Shown: positions 25,602-34,501 of the stretch, piece by piece
How the letters are laid out: every line of letters begins with the position of its first letter
How positions within the stretch are numbered: position 1 is the stretch's first letter
DNA from: CALLPQ01 sp964421675
Lineage (GTDB): Bacteria > Pseudomonadota > Alphaproteobacteria > Caulobacterales > Parvularculaceae
Length of the DNA stretch: 54,068 nt
Reading direction: 5' to 3'
Assembly: GCA_964421675.1 (NCBI GenBank)
Contig: CAYQXV010000018.1
Location: 1 to 54,068 of the forward strand
Position numbers and translations under genes: made by a program
Notes under the pieces: generated by a model
Databases searched by the model: none
Seen by the model: the letters and a program-made list of their open reading frames with translations, nothing else
Told to the model about the DNA's origin: nothing

Positions 25602-26216
25602 ATGACCAACACATTGCATTTGGGTGACTTGCCTGACGGGTTGGACCTCGGCCCGGTCGTTGCGATTGATAGCGAGACAATGGGCTTAAACCCGTTGCGC
25701 GACCGATTATGTGTGGTGCAGCTATCATCGGGGGACGGCAATGCCCATCTGGTCAAGTTTGACGGCGATAATTATGATGCGCCCAACCTGAAGGCCTTGC
25801 TGACAGACCCGAAAATATTGAAGATTTTCCACTTTGCCCGCTTCGATGTAGCCGCCTTTATGCTCTATCTTGAGGTGGAAACCAGCCCCGTCTATTGCAC
25901 CAAAATCGCCTCAAAACTGGTCCGCACCTATACGGACCGCCACGGCTTGAAGGATCTATGCCGTGAGATGCTGGGGCAAGAAATCTCCAAGAAAGAACAA
26001 TCCTCAGATTGGGGCGCGCCCGAATTGAGCAAGGCGCAAATTGATTATGCCGCATCGGATGTTTTATATTTGCATGCCCTTAAAGAGGCGCTCGATGCGA
26101 TGCTTGCGCGCGAGGGGCGAAACGGCTTTGCAGGCGCCTGTTTTGACTTTTTGCCGACCCGCGCGGCGCTGGATCTTGCGGGCTGGCCCGATATTGATGT
26201 TTTTGCCCACTCCTAA
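25602..26216 (+). CDS. rnd: Ribonuclease D-like 3'-5' exonuclease
   Basis: The 204-residue product is the short alphaproteobacterial RNase D: the DEDD exonuclease domain without HRDC domains. Metal ligands are visible as the DxE of AIDSETMGL, the Asp in FHFARFDVAAF and the YxxxD of DYAASDVLYL. It trims 3' ends of RNA, classically tRNA precursors. ATG at 25602 (MTNTLHLGDLP) is preceded by AAAAAGGA; the frame is open to 25491 but that part encodes no domain. Its place directly before lptC is typical in this class, though a terminator at 26294-26324 separates them. Confidence 0.93.
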   Translation: MTNTLHLGDLPDGLDLGPVVAIDSETMGLNPLRDRLCVVQLSSGDGNAHLVKFDGDNYDAPNLKALLTDPKILKIFHFARFDVAAFMLYLEVETSPVYCTKIASKLVRTYTDRHGLKDLCREMLGQEISKKEQSSDWGAPELSKAQIDYAASDVLYLHALKEALDAMLAREGRNGFAGACFDFLPTRAALDLAGWPDIDVFAHS

Positions 26217-26293
26217 ACGCAACGACACAGCAGCGAATACCCAGTAAATTCTAGCAAACCCATGCACTACACAGCGTAATAGGCGATGGGATG

Positions 26294-26324
26294 AGGTCTC
26301 CCCCTCATCATTGAGGCCTTTTTT
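26294..26324 (+). terminator. Probable terminator after rnd
   Basis: AGGTCTC (26294-26300) pairs with GAGGCCT (26313-26319), one G-T wobble, and is followed by a run of six T. An overlapping alternative stem GATGAGG/CCTCATC exists. The lptC start lies 70 bases downstream. Confidence 0.65.
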
Positions 26325-26393
26325 CCGACCCACTCCTGTGCCACAGTGTTATTTCGTTGCAACTGCGAAGATTCTTTTCAATGCCAAGCGCTT

Positions 26394-27284
26394 ATGCCGA
26401 CTGACAGCATAAAAACGCCAGATAAAGGCGCTACCGAACCGACCCTTAATGGCCGGGGAAATGCTGGTGGGCAAAACTCAACGCAGGCCGAACTGCGCGC
26501 AATCAAGCCAACAATGGGAACCTTATCGGACGATCAAGGCGAGCTGACCGCGGCCGCCCCAGAGGCCGCAGAACGCAAGGTTCTCGAAAGCCTGCCCAAC
26601 CGGGTCCGATTGACGGGCGAGGATGCGCAAGCGCGCTCGCGGACCGTGCGCCGCCTTCGCATCATCCTGCCGCTCATTGCTCTTGGATTGGTCACGATCT
26701 TCTTTTTTACCAGTCAGGATGTCGTCGACGATCCTTTGCTGGAAGATCTTGCCCTGGAAAATGTCACCGCCAAGGAAGCATCCGTCACCAGACCCACATT
26801 TGCGGGCCTGGACAGAGATGGCCAACCCTTTGAGGTCACCGCCGATAGCGGCACACAAGACCCCGACCTTGATAATACGGTCCGCTTAACCGAGCCGAAG
26901 GCGGTGATGAGAGATGGCGAGACCGTCACCCATGCAACCGCAAATAACGGCACTTTCCAGTCAGATCAAAGCCTGTTGCACCTGAAAGACAATGTCACCC
27001 TGGAACGGGAAATCAGCGGAAACACCTATATATTAAAGGCCCCGGAGGCGACGGTCGCCGTTGACCAAGAAACCGTTACCTCGCAAAGCGGCGTTACCGG
27101 CGTTACCGATAAAGGGCGCCTTCGCGCAGATACGATGGAAGTCGACAATAATAGCGGGGTTATCGTTTTTCGCGGCCGCGTATTGATGAAGTTTGACCCC
27201 AAATCTGACAATCTGCCCGATCAAACGACTATAACAGGCGCCACTTCCCCCGAAAGCGCGTCCCCTGATAGCACGCAACCATAA
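26394..27284 (+). CDS. lptC: LPS export ABC transporter periplasmic protein LptC
   Basis: LptC is the bitopic inner-membrane protein that takes lipopolysaccharide from LptBFG and passes it to LptA. Here a disordered cytoplasmic N-terminus of about 85 residues precedes the membrane helix (RIILPLIALGLVTIFFFTS). The periplasmic beta-jellyroll follows to about residue 275 with segments such as LRADTMEVDNNSGVIVFRGR. At 296 residues it is about 100 longer than the Escherichia coli protein, because of the N-terminal extension and a short tail. ATG at 26394 is chosen over a GTG at 26346; no strong ribosome-binding site supports either. LptA and LptB follow in order. Confidence 0.9.
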   Translation: MPTDSIKTPDKGATEPTLNGRGNAGGQNSTQAELRAIKPTMGTLSDDQGELTAAAPEAAERKVLESLPNRVRLTGEDAQARSRTVRRLRIILPLIALGLVTIFFFTSQDVVDDPLLEDLALENVTAKEASVTRPTFAGLDRDGQPFEVTADSGTQDPDLDNTVRLTEPKAVMRDGETVTHATANNGTFQSDQSLLHLKDNVTLEREISGNTYILKAPEATVAVDQETVTSQSGVTGVTDKGRLRADTMEVDNNSGVIVFRGRVLMKFDPKSDNLPDQTTITGATSPESASPDSTQP

Positions 27285-27437
27285 CAGGGAAGCAACTAAG
27301 CCCCAGATAAACGGGTCGCCAATACGCCTCGCCAAATGCGGCGCGGGATGCTAAGTCAGGGTGAACAATGGGTGATTGATGCCTCGTTAGGATGTGAGCG
27401 CCATTCAACCAACCGACTATGCGTGACAGGAAAACTC

Positions 27438-27953
27438 ATGAAGACTGTTCAGATATATCCAATCCGGCTTCTTATGGCTTGCTGTATTGCACTCATTATC
27501 GCGCCACTCGCAGCGCTTTCCTCTGCAAGCGCGCAGAATATTGGTGAAGGCGATCTGCCTATCTATATCTCCAGCGATGTCTTTGAGGGCACCGAGAAAA
27601 TCATCACATGGACCGGCAATGTGCGCATTGTTCAGGGAAAAGCGATTTTGGTCGCTGATAAAGTCGTCGGCCTGCTCGATGACAATGGTGATATCACCCA
27701 AATCACCGCCACCCAGAATGTAAAATATTCTGACGGCGAACAGGCAATTAGCGGTGACAAAGGGGTCTACAAAGAAAAAGAACGGACCCTGACAATGACT
27801 GAAAATGTAATTGTGACCCAGGGGCGCAATGTGTTTACCGCTGGAAGCGCTGTTTACTGGCTCGATAGCGGTAAAGTCAGGTTTAATCCGGTTCCTGGCG
27901 AACGTGTGCGCGGTATTTTTTATCGCGACTCGAAAATTGACCTGGACGGATAA
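27438..27953 (+). CDS. lptA: LPS transport periplasmic protein LptA
   Basis: LptA forms the periplasmic bridge that carries lipopolysaccharide to the outer membrane. The 171-residue product starts with a signal peptide (MKTVQIYPIRLLMACCIALI, cleavage near ASAQ) and contains the OstA-like fold with repeated strands, for example ADKVVGLLDDNGDITQITAT and ISGDKGVYKEKERTLTMTE. ATG at 27438 is preceded by ACAGGA. A 153-base spacer without a gene separates it from lptC; lptB follows after 93 bases. Confidence 0.92.
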   Translation: MKTVQIYPIRLLMACCIALIIAPLAALSSASAQNIGEGDLPIYISSDVFEGTEKIITWTGNVRIVQGKAILVADKVVGLLDDNGDITQITATQNVKYSDGEQAISGDKGVYKEKERTLTMTENVIVTQGRNVFTAGSAVYWLDSGKVRFNPVPGERVRGIFYRDSKIDLDG

Positions 27954-28046
27954 TCTATCCATATCCGATTAAAGACCGACTTGATTTCCAAATTAAGCTG
28001 ATAATTTAAGCTGCCAAAAAAATCTATAAGAGTGAGCCTTGCCTCA

Positions 28047-28934
28047 ATGACCACTGACAAGCCTGATAATCACCCGCTCTCTGCAGCATCGTCAAAAACG
28101 GCTGATGCGGACACGCTCAATAAAGAGCTGGGCGAGGTGACACAAAAGTCCGTCGCAGCAAAAAAAGACACGGCCCCAAGCGTGCGCGAGACGCCCACCG
28201 TTATCGAAGGCGATGGCGGGTTAAGTGCGGAAAATATCGGGAAATCCTTTAAACGGCGCCCGGTTGTGCGCGGTGTGTCCATGCGTGTTAATCGCGGCGA
28301 AGCAGTTGGCCTGCTTGGGCCCAATGGCGCAGGCAAGACCACCTGCTTTTATATGATCACCGGTCTGATCCCTGCCGATAAAGGCTCAATCGTTATTGAT
28401 GGGACCGATGTGACGCGCCTGCCTATGTATCAACGCGCCCGGCTCGGTGTTGGCTATCTGCCCCAGGAGGCGTCTATTTTTCGCGGCCTGACGGTTGAGC
28501 AAAATTTGCGCGCCGTGATTGAGCTGGTGGAAAAAGACCGGGACCGCCAGCAATCGCTCATTAACGAACTATTATCAGAATTTTCCATCACCCATATACG
28601 CGATGCTTCGGCCCTTGCCCTATCGGGCGGGGAGCGCCGCCGGGTTGAAATTGCCCGCGCTTTGGCCACCGGCCCCTCTTATATGCTGCTGGACGAGCCC
28701 TTTGCCGGTATTGATCCCCTCGCCATTGCCGATATCCGTGATTTGGTCGGGCACCTGAAAAATCGCGGGATTGGCGTATTAATTACCGATCATAATGTCC
28801 GAGAGACTTTAGATATTATCGATCGTGCATACATTATTCACGAAGGTGAGGTATTAATTGAGGGTACGCCGTCGGAAATCGTTGGAGACAAGGATGTTCG
28901 CCGGGTATATCTGGGAGACGGCTTCCAGATGTAA
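28047..28934 (+). CDS. lptB: LPS export ABC transporter ATP-binding protein LptB
   Basis: LptB is the cytoplasmic ATPase powering lipopolysaccharide extraction. Walker A GPNGAGKTTCFYMITGL, signature LSGGERRRVEIARAL, Walker B YMLLDEPFAGIDP, and the switch His in LITDHNVRETLDI are all present. The C-terminal segment (YLGDGFQM) is typical. An N-terminal extension of about 55 polar residues (Ala/Thr/Lys-rich, probably disordered) precedes the ABC domain and is not found in most LptB proteins. ATG at 28047 is preferred; an in-frame GTG at 28032 is possible. It is followed after 30 bases by rpoN, the conserved order in proteobacteria. Confidence 0.96.
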   Translation: MTTDKPDNHPLSAASSKTADADTLNKELGEVTQKSVAAKKDTAPSVRETPTVIEGDGGLSAENIGKSFKRRPVVRGVSMRVNRGEAVGLLGPNGAGKTTCFYMITGLIPADKGSIVIDGTDVTRLPMYQRARLGVGYLPQEASIFRGLTVEQNLRAVIELVEKDRDRQQSLINELLSEFSITHIRDASALALSGGERRRVEIARALATGPSYMLLDEPFAGIDPLAIADIRDLVGHLKNRGIGVLITDHNVRETLDIIDRAYIIHEGEVLIEGTPSEIVGDKDVRRVYLGDGFQM

Positions 28935-28964
28935 ACAGTTAGTTAACATGTGTAAGGTGGCCCA

Positions 28965-30524
28965 GTGGCGTTAGGTCCAAGACTAGAATTCCGTCAAAGC
29001 CAACAATTGGTGATGACGCCGCAATTGCAGCAGGCAATCAAGCTGTTGCAACTGTCTAATCTCGAACTCGCAGAATATGTTGAGGAACAGCTGGAAGAAA
29101 ACCCCTTCCTGGAGAGATTGACTGATTCCAATGATCCAAATGCCGATCGGCGCGATACAGCGCAAGGCGATGATGGTGCGCAAAGCGCCGATGGGACCTC
29201 ATCAAAAGATGAAGGCGAAATCGCCCCCCTTGATATGACGGCCTCTGATCAAAATGCCGCCAGCCAGAGCATGGACGCTGAATATGAGGATATTGATCCC
29301 AATTCATCGGGCTCAGATAAAGCAACCGCGCAAGCTGAAGTTGATCCATATGCCACCAATGACTGGGCCAATGCCAGTGCCTCAGGCCCATCGGGCGGCG
29401 GTGATGATCGCCAGTTTGATGCAACATTGTCGCGCGAAATATCGCTCGGTGATCACCTAACCGAACAATTGCAAATTGCCAGCCGCGATGCGGAGACCTT
29501 ATTGATAGGCTCTGAATTGATCGATCTAATTGACGAAGCTGGATATTTTCGCGGATGCACCCAGGATATTGCTGAACGTCTTGGTACCGATGAAAGCGAA
29601 ATCATCAAAGTTTTGGAAACCATTCACGCGTTTGAACCCGCAGGTATTGGCGCGCGCGATCTAAAAGAATGCCTATGCCTACAGCTGCGCGAGATGGACC
29701 GTCTCGACCCGGCAATGGCGGCCTTTGTTGCCAATATTGAATTGCTCGCCAAGGGTGATTTAAAAGGGCTGATGCGCGTCACCGAAGCCAGCCAAGAAGA
29801 TGTGCGCGATATGATCGATGAGGTTCGCGCGCTCAATCCAAAACCCGGCTACGCTTATGGCGGCGGCACCGTGCAAGCGGTTGTGCCGGATATCTATGTG
29901 CGCCAAGGCCCAGATGGCATGTGGAAAGTTGAGCTAAATTCCGGGAATTTACCGCGCGTGCTGGTTAACCAGCATTATTATGCGGAGATAAGCGTTGATG
30001 CGACGCGAGAGGAAGATAAATTATTTCTCAGTGAACAGATGACCAATGCGAATTGGTTGATCAAAAGTCTCGATCAGCGCGCACGAACCATTTTAAAAGT
30101 CGCCAGTGAAATTGTGCGCCAACAAGATGGCTTTTTTGCCTATGGCATTCGCCATTTGCGCCCGCTTAATCTTAAAGCGGTTGCCGACGCCATTGAAATG
30201 CATGAATCAACCGTAAGCCGCGCCACCGCCAATAAATATATGGCAACGCCGCGCGGGCTTTTTGAATTGAAATATTTCTTCACCGCGTCAATTGCCTCAT
30301 CATCGGGCGGGGAAGCCCATTCCGCTGAATCTGTTCGCCACCGCATCAAAGAATTGATTGATGAGGAAACAGCGAAAACAGTTTTATCTGATGACCGGAT
30401 CGTTGAGATTTTAAAAGGGGAAGGCATCGAGATTGCGCGCCGCACGGTCGCAAAATATCGCGAGACCTTAGGCCTCCCCTCTTCGGTTCAGCGCCGACGC
30501 AACTTTGCAAAATTGGCAATGTAA
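28965..30524 (+). CDS. rpoN: RNA polymerase sigma-54 factor
   Basis: Sigma-54 recruits RNA polymerase to -24/-12 promoters that need AAA+ activators. Region I is at the N-terminus (QSQQLVMTPQLQQAIKLLQL), region II is the acidic linker of about residues 50-150, and region III holds the core-binding part and HTH. The RpoN box ARRTVAKYRE sits near residue 495. Length 519 is standard. The start is GTG at 28965 (VALGPRLEF, read as Met) with AAGGTGG upstream. The hpf and ptsN genes that usually follow rpoN are absent: the next gene is a minus-strand lipoprotein. Confidence 0.97.
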   Translation: MALGPRLEFRQSQQLVMTPQLQQAIKLLQLSNLELAEYVEEQLEENPFLERLTDSNDPNADRRDTAQGDDGAQSADGTSSKDEGEIAPLDMTASDQNAASQSMDAEYEDIDPNSSGSDKATAQAEVDPYATNDWANASASGPSGGGDDRQFDATLSREISLGDHLTEQLQIASRDAETLLIGSELIDLIDEAGYFRGCTQDIAERLGTDESEIIKVLETIHAFEPAGIGARDLKECLCLQLREMDRLDPAMAAFVANIELLAKGDLKGLMRVTEASQEDVRDMIDEVRALNPKPGYAYGGGTVQAVVPDIYVRQGPDGMWKVELNSGNLPRVLVNQHYYAEISVDATREEDKLFLSEQMTNANWLIKSLDQRARTILKVASEIVRQQDGFFAYGIRHLRPLNLKAVADAIEMHESTVSRATANKYMATPRGLFELKYFFTASIASSSGGEAHSAESVRHRIKELIDEETAKTVLSDDRIVEILKGEGIEIARRTVAKYRETLGLPSSVQRRRNFAKLAM

Positions 30525-30556
30525 CCACGCACAGCTATGACCGGCAGTATGAGCAA

Positions 30557-30910
30557 TCATCCGGCCCGGTCACTCGGCTCCTCGTGAGCTTGCTCATTGG
30601 CGGCTGTTTCACAAAAGCCGAACCAATTGACTCCCCGTTCATCGGTATATTCGTAGCAATAAATCCGCACCCTTGCATTGACCGTATCGACCGCCAGCAA
30701 GCGCCTGCCATCGCGGTCCTGCACGTAAAGCAGGTCAGCGCTGGCATCAGATAATTGGTCTGAGCGTACCAGCACGCGTTCATCGCCGCCCTCTATTAAA
30801 CCGGCGCGATTTTGGGGATGGGTCAACCGCAACCCCTCACCGCTTAAGCTGCTCGCACAACCCGTGCTCAAAAGCGCGCCAAGGACCGCACACACAATAA
30901 TTCGGTTCAT
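30557..30910 (-). CDS. Small predicted lipoprotein
   Basis: The 117-residue product has a lipoprotein signal peptide (MNRIIVCAVLGALLSTGC, acylated Cys18) and a short beta-rich domain with no recognised family. YVQDRDGRRLLAVDTVNARV and RVNW-like stretches suggest a small periplasmic fold. A GGAAAGG ribosome-binding site precedes two adjacent ATGs (30913 and 30910); the second has better spacing. It converges with rpoN, 32 bases apart. No function is assigned. Confidence 0.75.
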   Translation of the reverse strand: MNRIIVCAVLGALLSTGCASSLSGEGLRLTHPQNRAGLIEGGDERVLVRSDQLSDASADLLYVQDRDGRRLLAVDTVNARVRIYCYEYTDERGVNWFGFCETAANEQAHEEPSDRAG

Positions 30911-31122
30911 CATTCTACCTTTCCGGCAACACGCCCTGCGACAGGCATAACTATACGCCGGTACCATACCCCCAAATTTGGGTTGGTAACAGGGGGGGGC
31001 TCGCCAACACCGCCCCTCTTCTCCTCAGAACAAGCTAGATGTGCGCAATTCACGGCTGGCCCGATAGCCTATCTCCATGGTAAACAGGGGCACACCGTCA
31101 CCATATTAAAGGGCATATCTCC

Positions 31123-32799
31123 ATGAAAAATCGCCAATTTGCAGGCCGCGCGCACGCACGCACCGCCGCTTTGTTCCTGACCACCGCTCTTTTAACGACA
31201 GCCTGCTCAACGCTTTCAGCAGAATTGCCCAATCTCAATAGACCGGCCCTTGAAGCAGCGACCGCCAATACGACAGACGGTGCGACCGCGCCCAGCGGGT
31301 GGACCGCCAAGAGCCTGCCGGAAATCGCGGCCGCCCTTCAGACCGGAGAGATTTCTTCCGAAGATCTCGTTCAGGCCTATCTTGACCGCATAGAAGCGAT
31401 CGATCGCAGCGGGCCGACCCTGCAAAGTGTGCTGACAATTAACCCCGATGCTCTGGCGCAAGCGCGCGCCCTCGATGCTCAGCGCGCAAACGGCGACATT
31501 GCCGGGCCTTTGCACGGCGTTCCGGTTTTATTGAAAGACAATATCGAATCTCGCGATACAATGGCCACAACCGCCGGTGCGCTCGCGCTAAAAGACAATG
31601 TGACGGGCCGCGACTCGCCGCTCGCTGCCGGATTGCGCGCGCAAGGGGCGATCATTCTTGGCAAGACCAATCTTAGTCAGTGGGCGAATTTTCGCTCAAA
31701 CGATTCCATTAGCGGCTGGACAGCCTTAGGCGGGCAAGTTCGCAACCCGCATATGCTGGACCGCTCCCCGTGTGGGTCAAGCTCCGGCTCAGGCGCAGCC
31801 GCAGCGGCCTCGCTCGCAGCAGGAACCGTTGGTACAGAAACCAATGGCTCCATCACCTGCCCGTCTCATGTTAACGGCGTTGTCGGGTTCAAACCAACCG
31901 TTGGCCTTGTTTCACAGCAATATATTGTCCCGATTTCTTCAACCCAGGATACAGCAGGCCCGATGACGAAAACCGTTAAAGGGGCCGCCATGATGCTAAC
32001 GGCGATGACCAATGATGCTGACAGCATTGATTATGCCGCCGGTCTGGATGCCAATGAACTGGCGGGCAAGACCATCGGCGTGATGCGCTTTGCGGAAGGA
32101 TCAAACAAGGATGTTATCGCCGCTTTTAATGCCAGCCTTGAAGTGTTACGCGCGGCGGGCGCGGTTCTCGTCGAGATTGATGAATTTTCTCCTGATACGG
32201 AAAATTTCGGCCAAAAATCCCGCGATGTTTTACGCTATGAGTTCAAAGCAACCTTGAACGACTATCTCGCCGATGCCGCGCCAGCGGTAACAACGCGCAC
32301 ATTGCGCGATCTCATTGCGTTTAACGAGGCCAATAAAGACGTTGAACTTGCACTTTTTGATCAAAGTATTTTTGAAGAGTCTGTCGATCTGGGCCCGCTT
32401 ACCGATGAGGCCTATCTGACCGGCAAGGCGGACATTCAAGCAGCGACAGGCAAAGGCGGCATCGACAAAATGCTAAGCGACTATAATGTTGATATGCTTG
32501 TCTCCCCATCCGGCCCGGTTGCCTCGCGCATTGACCCGGTCAATGGGGACGTTTGGCCAGATTGGGCAGGCGGGGGATGGATAGCCGCCATTTCAGGCTA
32601 TCCCCATATTACCGTGCCCATGGGTACCGTTCACGGGGTTCCCATCGGATTTTCCTTCATTGGCACCAAAGACGCGGATGCGCGCGTCTTGTCCTATGGA
32701 TATGCATTCGAGCAACGCACAAAGGCGCGGGTCGACCCCACCTATTTGCAAACCGCCGAAGAGCGCAGCGAAATTCAAAACGCCATGACGCGGCCCTAA
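31123..32799 (+). CDS. Amidase-signature family lipoprotein
   Basis: This exported amidase belongs to the amidase-signature superfamily. A lipobox LLTTAC gives acylated Cys28, so the enzyme is anchored at the outer face of a membrane. The Ser-cisSer-Lys triad is visible: Lys138 in VLLKDN, cis-Ser near 220 in CGSSSGSGA, and nucleophile Ser243 in NGSITCPSHV. The motif GVVGFKPTVGLVS follows. Length 558 is typical. Members hydrolyse amides ranging from peptides to aryl amides; the substrate is unknown. ATG at 31123 follows CATATCTCC with no strong ribosome-binding site. Confidence 0.92.
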   Translation: MKNRQFAGRAHARTAALFLTTALLTTACSTLSAELPNLNRPALEAATANTTDGATAPSGWTAKSLPEIAAALQTGEISSEDLVQAYLDRIEAIDRSGPTLQSVLTINPDALAQARALDAQRANGDIAGPLHGVPVLLKDNIESRDTMATTAGALALKDNVTGRDSPLAAGLRAQGAIILGKTNLSQWANFRSNDSISGWTALGGQVRNPHMLDRSPCGSSSGSGAAAAASLAAGTVGTETNGSITCPSHVNGVVGFKPTVGLVSQQYIVPISSTQDTAGPMTKTVKGAAMMLTAMTNDADSIDYAAGLDANELAGKTIGVMRFAEGSNKDVIAAFNASLEVLRAAGAVLVEIDEFSPDTENFGQKSRDVLRYEFKATLNDYLADAAPAVTTRTLRDLIAFNEANKDVELALFDQSIFEESVDLGPLTDEAYLTGKADIQAATGKGGIDKMLSDYNVDMLVSPSGPVASRIDPVNGDVWPDWAGGGWIAAISGYPHITVPMGTVHGVPIGFSFIGTKDADARVLSYGYAFEQRTKARVDPTYLQTAEERSEIQNAMTRP

Positions 32800-32865
32800 T
32801 TTTCTTTTACGGGGGAGATTCCTTCCCTCATAAACAGCGTCTCAAAGATCGAAGATGAAAGACCA

Positions 32866-33835
32866 ATGCGTGCCATGTTGAGTACATATCAAAAGCCAAT
32901 CGCGTCAGCGTGTTTTGCATTCTCATTGATGATTTTCCCTGCGCATGAGGCCACAGCGCAGCAAGGTGCGCAGATCCTGCCCCTGCCCCCGTCTTTGGCC
33001 GTGCCTATTATAGAATTTACCCTTGAGCCCGAAGAGCAANNNNNNNNNNNNNNNNNNNNNNNNNNNNNNNNNNNNNNNNNNNNNNNNNNNNNNNNNNNNN
33101 NNNNNNNNNNNNNNNNNNNNNNNNNNNNNNNNNNNNNNNCAAACTGAAATCACGCAAAGCGATCTTGATCAGGGGCCGGATGATGTCACCGCCGCCCATC
33201 AAGCCTGTCTCGATGGGATTGATGCGGATGTCACCGCTGGCCGCGAGGCGGCAACCCAATGGGTGCATGATGGCGGCGGCATCTTGGCCGAACATTGTCT
33301 GGCCATTGCTGACGGCGCTGCGGGCTTTCCCCGTCTTGCCGGGATCAGAATATTCAACCTTGCTGAATCCGGGCGCTCTGGCGACACCATCACCCGCGCC
33401 CGGCTTTATGCACAAGCGGCGGAATTCTTTTTAATCGGCGATGAGACTGAGCAGGCAAGCAATGCCGTCGGCGCGGGCTTTGCCCTCGTCCCCGAAGCTG
33501 CAGAGCTTTATCTTCTGTCGGCGGAAATCAACAAACGACAAGAACGATGGCAAGCCGCAATCGATGCCGTTAATGGCGCCGAGGATGCAGGCTTTACCAA
33601 TGTCGATGCACTAGTCATTCGCGCGCGCGGATATAAGGAATTAAACCGCATAGACGACGCCGCCAATGATCTCGCAAGCGCCTTGCGCATTGACCCGTTC
33701 CACCTCGATGCGCTGGTCCTGCGCGGCGAATTAGCCCAACGCGGCGTTCATATAAAAACCCAATTCCGCCGCACCACCCCCGAGCCACAATCGGAATCAG
33801 AGCCTCGCATAAAGCCCGAAAAAGATGGGAACTAA
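32866..33835 (+). CDS. Exported TPR protein, split by an assembly gap
   Basis: Upstream of a 100-N gap a signal peptide is encoded (MRAMLSTYQKPIASACFAFS, cleavage near ATAQQ). Downstream, about 230 residues end in tetratricopeptide-like helices (AAELYLLSAEINKRQERWQA; DDAANDLASALRIDPFHLDA). As drawn, the two parts are in different frames. If the N run is removed, or the shared CAA at both ends is merged, they join in frame as EPEEQTEITQ and give one protein of about 288 residues. I therefore annotate one gene across the gap. TPR proteins in the periplasm scaffold protein complexes; the partner is unknown. ATG 32866 or 32875 could be the start. Confidence 0.8.
33040..33139. other. Assembly gap of 100 N that breaks a reading frame
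   Basis: Left end ...GAGCAA, right end CAAACTG. Deleting the N run restores the frame of the TPR gene, so the gap is probably an unmerged join. Confidence 0.95.
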
Positions 33836-33861
33836 AGCCGGGTGGAATTTTGATGGCTGAG

Positions 33862-33879
33862 GCGGTATTATAATACCGC
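33862..33879. terminator. 18-bp perfect palindrome after the TPR gene
   Basis: GCGGTATTATAATACCGC is a perfect inverted repeat 26 bases after the TPR stop codon, followed by ATTTAT. It may act as a weak intrinsic terminator; it could also be a binding site upstream of the rplM promoter. Confidence 0.5.
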
Positions 33880-33920
33880 ATTTATATCTCCATGTTTTTA
33901 TTACCATATTCTAAAAGCTG

Positions 33921-33949
33921 TTGACGTGCTCGTGATTCCGGCCTATTCC
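33921..33949 (+). promoter_or_regulatory. Promoter of rplM-rpsI
   Basis: TTGACG (33921-33926), a 17-base spacer and TATTCC (33944-33949) are placed about 80 bases upstream of the rplM start. The resulting leader of roughly 70 bases could hold translational control but shows no obvious fold by eye. Confidence 0.65.
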
Positions 33950-34028
33950 CTGCGCTCCTTGGGTTATGGCGGTTAATCGCTGGGGCCCGTTCAAGAATTC
34001 TTTGACTAAAGATCTACGGATAAAACAG

Positions 34029-34496
34029 ATGAAAACCTATTCAGCCAAACCCTCCGAGGTGGAGAAGAAATGGTTGCTGATTGATGCAGAAGGGCTCGTT
34101 GTCGGGCGCGTCGCCTCAATCATCGCCACTCGCCTTCGCGGCAAGCATAAGCCAATGTTCACGCCCCATGTGGACTGCGGAGACAATGTGATCGTGATCA
34201 ATGCCGAGAAAGTTGTCTTCACGGGCAATAAAATGGCCAATAAAAAATTCTATTGGCACACCGGCTATCCCGGCGGCATTAAAGAACGCACCATGGAAAA
34301 ATTGCTTACGGGCAGGTTTCCGGAGCGCGTTTTGACCAAAGCCGTTGAGCGCATGATGCCAAAAGAAAGCCCGCTCGCGCGTGGCCAAATGACCAACCTG
34401 CGCGTTTACGCCGGTAGCGAGCATCCACACGAAGCACAATCTCCGGAAGTTCTGGATGTTGCCGCTATGAACCCGAAAAACAAACGAGAAGACTAA
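34029..34496 (+). CDS. rplM: 50S ribosomal protein L13
   Basis: L13 is an early-assembly protein of the large ribosomal subunit. The 155-residue product has the family start MKTYSAKPSEVEKKWLLIDA, then LRGKHKPMFTPHVDCGDNVI and KKFYWHTGYPGG, and the signature VERMMPKESPLARGQM. ATG at 34029 gives the standard N-terminus; an in-frame upstream ATG at 33966 lies close to the predicted transcription start and is not used. It is followed five bases later by rpsI, the universal order. Confidence 0.98.
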   Translation: MKTYSAKPSEVEKKWLLIDAEGLVVGRVASIIATRLRGKHKPMFTPHVDCGDNVIVINAEKVVFTGNKMANKKFYWHTGYPGGIKERTMEKLLTGRFPERVLTKAVERMMPKESPLARGQMTNLRVYAGSEHPHEAQSPEVLDVAAMNPKNKRED

Positions 34497-34501
34497 GCCC
34501 C

